The position numbers and the translations under genes are program-made. Shown one piece after another: positions 19,595 through 28,151 of a stretch of 64,000 nucleotides of DNA. The notes under the pieces are model-generated. The model did not search any database, was not told the DNA's origin, and saw only the letters and a list, made by a program, of their open reading frames with translations. The DNA is from Sulfuriflexus sp. (GTDB lineage Bacteria; Pseudomonadota; Gammaproteobacteria; AKS1), in NCBI GenBank assembly GCA_023134145.1, contig JAGLUW010000031.1, forward strand, positions 1 to 64,000. The letters are read 5' to 3'. Every line of letters begins with the position of its first letter. Positions within the stretch are counted from its first letter, which is position 1.

Positions 19595-21652
19595 ATGACT
19601 ATGAAATTACTACCGGCATTTGGCCTCTTGCTTTGTGCTAGTTCCGCAACCAGTATAAATGCGGCTGAAGAAACAACATCACTAGACGATATTACGGTTA
19701 CGGGTACACGTGAAGTGACAACCAAGTCTGAATCATCTGCATCAACAGTGTTGATACAGGAGAAAGAAATTCAGCGTATTCGACCTACGCATCCGGCTGA
19801 GGTGATGAATCGAGTATCAGGTGTTCACGTTAATGTAACCAGTGGTGAAGGGCACATGACGGCAATTCGCCAACCTATTTCAACTTCGCCTGTATATTTA
19901 TTTCTTGAAGATGGTATCCCGACACGGTCAACCGGTTTCTTTAATCATAATGGCTTGTATGAGGTGAACGTGCCGCAAGCCGCTGCGATTGAGGTATTAA
20001 AAGGACCTGGTACGGCACTATATGGTAGTGATGCGATTGGTGGAATTATTAATGTAATGACGCGTCCAGCACCTGCCGAGGCTGAACTAGAAGCCACATT
20101 GGAAGCGGGCAGTTATGGTTGGGCTCGTATCTTATTCACAGGCGGTGATAGCTGGGGAGATAATGGTTTTCGTGCGGATCTAAATATTACACACAGAGAT
20201 GGTTGGCGAGATAGCACTGAATATGACCGTCAGAGCGCAACCCTACGTTGGGACCGTTTCCTTAATAATGGCGCATCATTAAAAACAGTTCTAGCGGCTT
20301 CTTATATCGATCAAGCTCAGACCGGCGCTATTTCCCGCGATGATTACGAAAAAAATCCGACAACGAACTACACACCCATTGGTTACCGAAGTGTTGAGGC
20401 GGTTCGTTTGTCATCGGCCTATGAACACGAAACAGCCAATACCTTAACGAGTGTGACGCCTTATTTTAGACATAATGTTTTGGATCTTTTTCCTGTTTGG
20501 CAGTTAACGTATGACCCAACTGTATATACAACTCAAAATGATTCATTTGGTTTGCTCTTAAAACATCGACGCGATTATGCGGCAATGCGAACACGTCTTA
20601 TTGTGGGTGCCGATATTGATTACAGCCCAGGCAGTAGAGATGAGAAGAGTATTACCACGGTTAAACAGGGCAGTATTTATACTTCATTTGCGATAGACGA
20701 AACCGTGTATGACTATGATGTGGCTTTTACGGGTTTCTCTCCGTATGTACATATTGAAACATCGCCGACGGATCGTTTAAGACTCAATGCAGGGCTTCGT
20801 TATGATGTTTTATCATATGATTATGACAATAATCTCAGTGTTGTGACGACGGGATCGCATCGTCGCCCATCTGATACGTCAGTGGACTTCCAACACCTTA
20901 GTCCAAAGCTAGGTGCAACCTATCGGTTCACTAATAACCTCAATGGTTTTATCTCATATAAACATGCTTTCCGTGCACCATCAGAGGGCCAGCTTTTCCG
21001 CCAAGGACGTTCTGAGAATACGGTTGACCTCGATCCTGTTAAGGCTGACAGTTTTGAAATAGGTTTGCGCGGTAAGTCAGGAGATAAGTTTAGCTATGAG
21101 TTAGCGGTATACCATCTAACTAAACGAGATGACATTCTTAGCTTTACCAACACCAATGATGGTACTCGCGAAACATTAAATGCAGGCAAGACATTACATC
21201 GTGGTATTGAAGCTGAACTTGGTATGGCAGTGACTAAACGTCTTAAAATAAGCACCAATATTTCATATGCCAAACACACATTTGAAGATTGGAGTCCAAA
21301 GTCGGGCATCACATATGATGGCAATGAACTTAAACGCGCACCAAGATTAATAGCGGGCATTAGCCTTCTTTATAAAGCAGCGGTGTTGAATGGCGGTGCA
21401 GTTGAATTAAATTGGGAGAAATTAGGTTCATACTGGGAAGATGATGAAAACACCAATAAATACGAAGGACATGATTTATTAAATCTATTGGTTAACTATC
21501 CAGTTAATCAAGATATGGAAGTATATGGTCGTCTGAATAACCTAACAGATGAACGTTATTCAACAAGCGCATCATTCAGTAAGTTCCGTGGAGAAGAACT
21601 AACGCCAGGACTACCACGCACATTATACGTCGGTATGAAATACAAATTTTAA
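19595..21652 (+). CDS. TonB-dependent outer membrane receptor
   Basis: This is a ligand-gated outer membrane porin that imports a scarce substrate using energy passed by TonB. The 685-residue protein has a signal peptide ending around SINA-AEE, a TonB box within DDITVTGTR, a plug domain with EVLKGPGTALYGSDAIGGIINV, and a 22-strand barrel closing with the terminal Phe of MKYKF. The plug stretch around MTAIRQPISTSPVYLFLEDG resembles FecA-like or siderophore receptors, but the substrate cannot be read. A second ATG at 19601 is possible. It heads an operon with a PepSY protein and a private ExbB-ExbD-TonB set. Iron chelates are the most likely cargo; haem, copper or a lanthanide chelate is also possible. 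Confidence 0.92.
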   Translation: MTMKLLPAFGLLLCASSATSINAAEETTSLDDITVTGTREVTTKSESSASTVLIQEKEIQRIRPTHPAEVMNRVSGVHVNVTSGEGHMTAIRQPISTSPVYLFLEDGIPTRSTGFFNHNGLYEVNVPQAAAIEVLKGPGTALYGSDAIGGIINVMTRPAPAEAELEATLEAGSYGWARILFTGGDSWGDNGFRADLNITHRDGWRDSTEYDRQSATLRWDRFLNNGASLKTVLAASYIDQAQTGAISRDDYEKNPTTNYTPIGYRSVEAVRLSSAYEHETANTLTSVTPYFRHNVLDLFPVWQLTYDPTVYTTQNDSFGLLLKHRRDYAAMRTRLIVGADIDYSPGSRDEKSITTVKQGSIYTSFAIDETVYDYDVAFTGFSPYVHIETSPTDRLRLNAGLRYDVLSYDYDNNLSVVTTGSHRRPSDTSVDFQHLSPKLGATYRFTNNLNGFISYKHAFRAPSEGQLFRQGRSENTVDLDPVKADSFEIGLRGKSGDKFSYELAVYHLTKRDDILSFTNTNDGTRETLNAGKTLHRGIEAELGMAVTKRLKISTNISYAKHTFEDWSPKSGITYDGNELKRAPRLIAGISLLYKAAVLNGGAVELNWEKLGSYWEDDENTNKYEGHDLLNLLVNYPVNQDMEVYGRLNNLTDERYSTSASFSKFRGEELTPGLPRTLYVGMKYKF

Positions 21653-21665
21653 GTGAGACGTAATA

Positions 21666-23072
21666 ATGCTTCAGACTATGTATAAATGGCACAAATGGAT
21701 TGGCTTGATTATTTGTATTCCAATAATACTGTGGGGGCTGAGTGGCTTGTTGCACCCGACCTTACGGTTAACCAAACCAGTGATTGGCGCACATAAACTT
21801 GCGCCAGTGCCACTAGATGTAAAAAAAGTTGCGATTGAACCTTATTCGATAATGAAGCTTTATGATATTGATGAAGTACGCAATATTAGAATCATTGCTA
21901 TGAAGGGGCGGCAATACTATCAATTATTTTTGCCCAATAAAGGTGTGCGTTATTTTGATAGCATAACGTCGAATGAATTGGTCAATGGTGAACAACGTTA
22001 TGCAGAATACTTAGCACAGCAATATCTGGGTAATGAAAGAGTCACTATTTATAACACTGAACAAATCACAGAATTTAATGATGAATACACAACGATTAAT
22101 CGTTTTCTTCCAGTGTGGCGCGTTAACTTCCTTAAAGATGATGCTCTACGTTTATATGTTGATACGGAAAGTTCACGCTTAGCAGCATCAGTAAATGATT
22201 TGCGAGCCGAGTTATTATGGTGGTTTGGTGCGTTACATAATTGGAGCTATTTAGATAAATCCAATTTACCGCGTATCACCATATTTTTGTTAGCCATGTT
22301 GGCGATGTTTATATTGGGTCTGACCGGAATAATACTTTATGGCTTACGATATAAATCCTTAAAACAGGCAACGCAACGAAATACAGCTTATTACCATCGA
22401 ACGGTAGGCGTATTGATTTCAGTATCAATGCTGATGTTCTCTTTTAGTGGTGGCATGCATGTTTGGCATAAATTAACGCAAGATAACCGTCACCTAAGAT
22501 CTATTGATAGTAATTTTCTCCGTACCGATCTCAGTATAGGTTTGAGGAAAGCACTTGATCTTGTTGAACAGAAAGGCTCGGTTAAGTCTGTGTCTTTAGT
22601 GAATATTGATAGCCAACCGTATTATAGATTTGTACACATGAAAGGTAATCTTGCTAGTTATGTACATAGCCAACGCGGAGAAATATTGTCTAATGCGGAT
22701 GAGCCGTATGCGAAACAGGTGGCGAGTGAGATCGCTGGCCTTGCAACTACGCAAATAAGTAGTGTAAAGCCAATAACCCGATTTGGTGCTGAATATGGGT
22801 TCATCGACCGACGCCTTCCAGTAATGCAGGTAAGATTTAACTCAGAAGGTAACCCTACCTATTATGTTGATCTGGCAACAGGAAAATTATCGGCCATGGT
22901 CAATGACAGCAAACGATTTGAGAAATTTACTTTTCGTATGTTTCATAAGTGGCGGTTCGCAGACGCACTTAGTAAGAATGGCCGTGATGCGGTTATTGCT
23001 GTATTCATCTTGTTAAATGTATTAGTCGTTATATTAGGCATAGCGATGTACCTGTCAAAACGTTCACGTTAG
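21666..23072 (+). CDS. PepSY-associated transmembrane protein
   Basis: The 468-residue inner membrane protein has an N-terminal segment (WIGLIICIPIILWGLSGLLH), further segments near residues 210-230, 250-270 and 440-460, and two periplasmic PepSY-like regions. Proteins of this family stand beside TonB receptors and are thought to help reduce or release ferric ligands in the periplasm, a family-level inference. Conserved histidines in the membrane segments (WHKW, LHNW, HRTVGV, MHVWHK, MFHKW) would suit haem ligation. It starts 13 bases after the receptor and ends nine bases before exbB, within one operon. Confidence 0.88.
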   Translation: MLQTMYKWHKWIGLIICIPIILWGLSGLLHPTLRLTKPVIGAHKLAPVPLDVKKVAIEPYSIMKLYDIDEVRNIRIIAMKGRQYYQLFLPNKGVRYFDSITSNELVNGEQRYAEYLAQQYLGNERVTIYNTEQITEFNDEYTTINRFLPVWRVNFLKDDALRLYVDTESSRLAASVNDLRAELLWWFGALHNWSYLDKSNLPRITIFLLAMLAMFILGLTGIILYGLRYKSLKQATQRNTAYYHRTVGVLISVSMLMFSFSGGMHVWHKLTQDNRHLRSIDSNFLRTDLSIGLRKALDLVEQKGSVKSVSLVNIDSQPYYRFVHMKGNLASYVHSQRGEILSNADEPYAKQVASEIAGLATTQISSVKPITRFGAEYGFIDRRLPVMQVRFNSEGNPTYYVDLATGKLSAMVNDSKRFEKFTFRMFHKWRFADALSKNGRDAVIAVFILLNVLVVILGIAMYLSKRSR

Positions 23073-23081
23073 GGTTTGGCT

Positions 23082-23516
23082 ATGGAGTTTTTAAAAAATA
23101 ATTTGGATATGCTCGTCATTACGGTTCTTGGAGTGATGAGTTTTCTTATGCTCTGGGTTGTGGTTGAAAGGTTTTTCTATTTCAAGCGTGTGGTGTTAAG
23201 TCAGTTTAGTCATCCAGATGAACTCAATATAGGATTAACACGTAATCTGACACTTCTATATTCTGTCGGTGCTAATGCTCCGTATATCGGTTTATTAGGA
23301 ACGGTAATAGGAATACTTATTACATTTTATGATCTGGGGCAGGGCGGCACGGTTGATGTAAATACAATTATGCTGGGATTGGCACTTGCATTGAAAGCAA
23401 CAGCGATGGGTTTATTTGTTGCTATCCCTGCTATTACCTTTTACAACGGCTTATTACGCAAGGTGGATGTATTAACTGCACAGTGGCGTAAGGAGTATGG
23501 GTGTGAAAAAGTTTGA
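23082..23516 (+). CDS. exbB: ExbB-type proton channel subunit (short form)
   Basis: ExbB and ExbD form the inner membrane proton channel that energises TonB. The 144-residue protein has three membrane segments (LVITVLGVMSFLMLWVV, YIGLLGTVIGILITF and the LALALKATAMGLFVAIPA stretch), with the family motifs LLGTVIGI and KATAMGLFVAIPA. It is shorter than the roughly 240-residue Escherichia coli protein and matches the compact ExbB type. ATG 23082 with AGGG seven bases upstream is preferred over TTG 23076. It overlaps exbD by 14 bases. Confidence 0.9.
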   Translation: MEFLKNNLDMLVITVLGVMSFLMLWVVVERFFYFKRVVLSQFSHPDELNIGLTRNLTLLYSVGANAPYIGLLGTVIGILITFYDLGQGGTVDVNTIMLGLALALKATAMGLFVAIPAITFYNGLLRKVDVLTAQWRKEYGCEKV

Positions 23517-23880
23517 TTCGATTAATGTCATTCCATTTATCGACATCATGCTGGTTTTACTCGCGATTGTTTTAACAACGGCTAGTTTTGTTGCGCAAGG
23601 CAAGATCGCGATTGAATTACCAGTAGCGAGCACATCCACAAATGAATCAGATCTTAGTACGCTAAAAATTAGCATCGATCAGCACAGAAACATATATGTA
23701 AATAACAATGCGGTTAAGCTTATTGAATTACAGAAACAATTGGCCAACAAAGACAAATTAACGCCAATTATATTAAGGGTTGATGCCAGTGTCCCGTTTG
23801 AATCGTTTGTTAGCATTGTTGACATACTTAAGGCTGAAGATTTCCAACATTTGACTATAAAAACACGTCGCAGATTATGA
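23503..23880 (+). CDS. exbD: ExbD-type energy transducer subunit
   Basis: ExbD is the partner of ExbB in proton-driven TonB energisation. The 125-residue protein begins MKKFDSINVIPFIDIMLVLL, and the Asp of FIDIML (about residue 14) in its single membrane segment is the protonatable residue of the family. The periplasmic C-terminal domain follows. GTG 23503 is chosen because AAGGAG stands eight bases upstream, whereas ATG 23497 is only two bases from it. It overlaps exbB at its start and the tonB gene (ATGA) at its end, so the three subunits are translationally coupled. Confidence 0.91.
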   Translation: MKKFDSINVIPFIDIMLVLLAIVLTTASFVAQGKIAIELPVASTSTNESDLSTLKISIDQHRNIYVNNNAVKLIELQKQLANKDKLTPIILRVDASVPFESFVSIVDILKAEDFQHLTIKTRRRL

Positions 23881-24560
23881 GTCCGGGGAGCCTTGGGTTT
23901 CTTATCTCCGCCATTATTCATATTGGTGTGTTATTACCATTAATATTAGGTGTGGAGACTTCTGGGCGCACGACAGATATTGAACAGGAAAAGACATTGG
24001 TGATGGCATTAGACTTGTTTTCGCCAGAGCAGGAAAGTCAGCCGGAACCAGAAACCGTGCCAGAGAAAATTATTAAGGAAATTTTAGAGCCAGAGCCAGT
24101 TTTAGAAACAGCTTCAGAATCAAGCATTATTAGAAAAACGGTTGTTGAAGAACAAGTAGTTCCCCCAAAACCTGTTCAAGTTTCTAGGCCAACAATTCAG
24201 CAAAGCCAAGCAGCAGTCGTTAATAAGGCAGATTCTGTTATTTCAAAAACAGATAATAGTTATATTCGCCTATTAGAACAGCAGTACACAGTTGCATTAA
24301 AACAAGCGATTGAATCAAAGAAATATTATCCATCGAGGGCAAAGCGACAGGCTCGAGAAGGTGAGGTTATTGTTGGTTTTAGTATAGGCAGACAAGGAAA
24401 AATTAAGAATATTCGGGTTGTCAGCAGCTCATCAGTACGAATTCTTGATAAGGCCGCGATGAATGCGGTAAGCAGTGTGGGGCAATTCACACCCATCCCT
24501 GATCATATTAATCGTGATTGGTGGAAATTCGAGATATCGCTCGCATATTATTTATTGTGA
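23877..24560 (+). CDS. tonB: TonB energy-transducing protein
   Basis: TonB spans the periplasm and passes energy from ExbB/ExbD to the outer membrane receptor. The 227-residue protein has an N-terminal membrane anchor (FLISAIIHIGVLLPLILGV), a Pro/Glu-rich spacer around residues 50-110 (EQESQPEPETVPEK and similar), and the C-terminal TonB fold with YPSRAKRQAREGEVIVGFSI. The start overlaps the exbD stop by four bases. It is the last gene of the receptor operon, followed within eight bases by a strong terminator, so the set looks dedicated to the receptor at 19595. Confidence 0.91.
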   Translation: MSPGSLGFLISAIIHIGVLLPLILGVETSGRTTDIEQEKTLVMALDLFSPEQESQPEPETVPEKIIKEILEPEPVLETASESSIIRKTVVEEQVVPPKPVQVSRPTIQQSQAAVVNKADSVISKTDNSYIRLLEQQYTVALKQAIESKKYYPSRAKRQAREGEVIVGFSIGRQGKIKNIRVVSSSSVRILDKAAMNAVSSVGQFTPIPDHINRDWWKFEISLAYYLL

Positions 24561-24567
24561 ACAAAAA

Positions 24568-24592
24568 AAAACGCCCCGAGAAGGGGCGTTTT
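24568..24592. terminator. Strong bidirectional terminator after tonB
   Basis: A GC-rich stem (ACGCCCC / GGGGCGT, loop GAGAA) is flanked by an A run on the left and a T run on the right. It can therefore terminate tonB on the plus strand and the lysine-rich gene on the minus strand. Confidence 0.9.
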
Positions 24593-24613
24593 CGTAGCAC
24601 TTAGCAGAATTAC

Positions 24614-25072
24614 TTAAGCTGCTTTTTTAGCGCGTTTCTTACGTTTCTTTTTCTTAGGTTTGTTTAAAACCTTATCTGCCTTAGCGATACCTGCAAGGTA
24701 AGCTTTAGTGCGTTTTGCAGAAGCTTTCAGGCCGCCTAGTTCAGCAGCATTAGCCGCTTTAGCCGCTGATGATTTAGCAGCGTCTTTCTTGACAGCATTT
24801 AATTCTTTTACTGTTGCTGTAAGCAATTTCTTCGTTGCTGCATCACTGTTCTTCTTCAGTTTAGCAGTCGTTGCTTTTTTGCGTTTTGACAAGGTAGCGC
24901 GTTTCTTGCTTAAGCGTTTTCCTTCAGAAGTCAGTTTTTTAGCAACTTTTGATAAAGCGGCAACAGCTTTCTCGCTGTCACTGTTTGCAGCAGTTAAGGC
25001 GGCAACTGAGTTATCAACTACCTTTGCAACTGAAGCACTCTTTGCTACAGATTTTTTTGCTTTTTTAGCCAT
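24614..25072 (-). CDS. Lysine/alanine-rich histone H1-like protein
   Basis: The 152-residue protein is built mostly from Lys, Ala and Ser. It has a basic opening (MAKKAKKSVAKSA), a middle that could form helices with basic clusters (GKRLSKKRATLSKRKKATTA), and an extremely basic end (KPKKKKRKKRAKKAA). It has no enzyme motif, signal or membrane segment. Such proteins are usually nucleoid- or RNA-associated, like bacterial H1-like proteins; a binding role is inferred. ATG 25072 is chosen because GGAAA precedes it, whereas the upstream ATG 25084 has no ribosome binding site. It is a single-gene unit with an A+T-rich upstream region and a shared terminator downstream. Confidence 0.8.
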   Translation of the reverse strand: MAKKAKKSVAKSASVAKVVDNSVAALTAANSDSEKAVAALSKVAKKLTSEGKRLSKKRATLSKRKKATTAKLKKNSDAATKKLLTATVKELNAVKKDAAKSSAAKAANAAELGGLKASAKRTKAYLAGIAKADKVLNKPKKKKRKKRAKKAA

Positions 25073-25162
25073 TTTATTTTCCATATGATTAAATAAAAAA
25101 ATGATTATATATGGTTATTCAATGGTTTGTAAAATTTTGTTTAAAAAAACGACAAATCGAAA

Positions 25163-25188
25163 TTTATAAATTCTGATTTTTATAAATT
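25163..25188. repeat. Twin TTTATAAATT repeats in the A+T-rich upstream region of the H1-like gene
   Basis: The ten-base sequence occurs at 25163-25172 and 25179-25188, starting 16 bases apart, inside a very A+T-rich stretch (25085-25208) without a gene. It could be a promoter or UP-element region, or a self-binding site for the basic protein. Confidence 0.35.
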
Positions 25189-25195
25189 ATAGGGG

Positions 25196-25249
25196 AAGAA
25201 AAAAGAATCAAAGAGTCAGTATATTAAACTTTTCGTACACTGACTCTTT
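25196..25249 (-). terminator. Rho-independent terminator of tRNA-Leu
   Basis: A perfect 11 base-pair stem (25210-25220 with 25239-25249, 18-base loop) lies ten bases past the tRNA 3' end. On the minus strand it is followed by a T-rich run. Confidence 0.75.
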
Positions 25250-25258
25250 GAATAAATT

Positions 25259-25345
25259 TGGTACCAGAGGCCGGACTCGAACCGGCACGTCCGTGAGGAC
25301 AAGGGATTTTGAATCCCTCATGTATACCAATTTCATCACTCTGGC
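25259..25345 (-). tRNA. tRNA-Leu (CAA)
   Basis: Read on the minus strand, the 87 bases fold as a class II tRNA. The acceptor stem GCCAGAG pairs with CTCTGGT (one G-U pair at the end), followed by A and an encoded CCA. The D loop contains AATTGGTATAC. The anticodon stem AGGGA/TCCCT encloses the loop TTCAAAA, giving anticodon CAA. A variable arm around TGTCCTCACGGACG is typical of tRNA-Leu, and the T loop is GTTCGAGTC. It reads the UUG codon. A terminator hairpin follows directly. Confidence 0.95.
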
Positions 25346-25455
25346 ATTGGTAAAGAGTGGCGTAGTGTATAGCATTTGATGTTTTGCTCAAGCCATTTTC
25401 ACATTTATTGGTTTTTTTTAAGTTTCTCGAGCGTCATTTTGATAGAATCTCGCGC

Positions 25456-27611
<2,156 letters not shown>

Positions 27612-27695
27612 ATCCTACGAGGCTGTGTCATAATACGCCCGAATTTCCTAGAACGGCTGGTTTTCATGTTTATCGCCAGCGTTCATAATAAATAG

Positions 27696-27721
27696 CCTGC
27701 ACCATATGCACATGGTGCAGG
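27696..27721. promoter_or_regulatory. Perfect hairpin in the yajC leader
   Basis: Arms CCTGCACCAT and ATGGTGCAGG (10 base pairs, six-base loop) lie 25 bases upstream of the yajC start and just before its ribosome binding site. No T run follows, so it is more likely an operator or mRNA leader hairpin than a terminator. Confidence 0.45.
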
Positions 27722-27746
27722 TGCATATATATAGAAGGGTATTAAA

Positions 27747-28079
27747 ATGAGTTTCTTTATTTCTGAAGCAATGGCAGAAGGCACGTCAGCTGGAGCAGCC
27801 GGTGGCGGCGCTGAACAGTTGTTCATCATGGTGGCGATTTTTGCCGTATTTTATTTTTTGCTGATTCGTCCTCAGACTAAGCGAGCAAAAGAACATCGCA
27901 AGATGGTTTCTGAATTAAGTAAAGGCGATGAAGTCATAACCAACGGTGGCGTTTACGGCAAACTAACAAAGATTGCTGATGACCATGTTGAAGTTGAAAT
28001 TGCAGATAACACAACGGTGCTTTTGCAACGTCAGGCTATCGCATCAATTCTGCCTAAAGGCACAATAAAAAATCTATAA
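27747..28079 (+). CDS. yajC: Sec translocon accessory subunit YajC
   Basis: YajC is a small single-span inner membrane protein associated with the SecDF complex. The 110-residue protein has the membrane segment LFIMVAIFAVFYFLLIRPQ followed by TKRAKEHRKMV and the conserved cytoplasmic GDEVITNGGVYGKL. AGAAGGG precedes the ATG. It stands between tgt and secDF as in most gammaproteobacteria, with hairpins on both sides. Confidence 0.95.
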   Translation: MSFFISEAMAEGTSAGAAGGGAEQLFIMVAIFAVFYFLLIRPQTKRAKEHRKMVSELSKGDEVITNGGVYGKLTKIADDHVEVEIADNTTVLLQRQAIASILPKGTIKNL

Positions 28080-28086
28080 TTAATTC

Positions 28087-28131
28087 GCTGTGCTCATGTC
28101 TCATTTTTTATTGCGAGACATGGCGCACAGC
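28087..28131. promoter_or_regulatory. Long hairpin between yajC and secDF
   Basis: Left arm 28087-28102 and right arm 28115-28131 form about 16 base pairs with one imperfection, around a 12-base A+T loop. The hairpin fills most of the 72-base gap before secDF. Only a short A run follows, so attenuation, RNA processing or mRNA protection is as likely as termination. Confidence 0.45.
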
Positions 28132-28151
28132 CATAAAAACGAACTAACATC

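Noticed and set aside
24708-25088. Plus-strand frame of 126 codons opposite the lysine-rich gene
   Set aside because: It mirrors the low-complexity Lys/Ala codons on the other strand, giving an artificial Phe/Ala/Leu-rich product without a ribosome binding site or homology.
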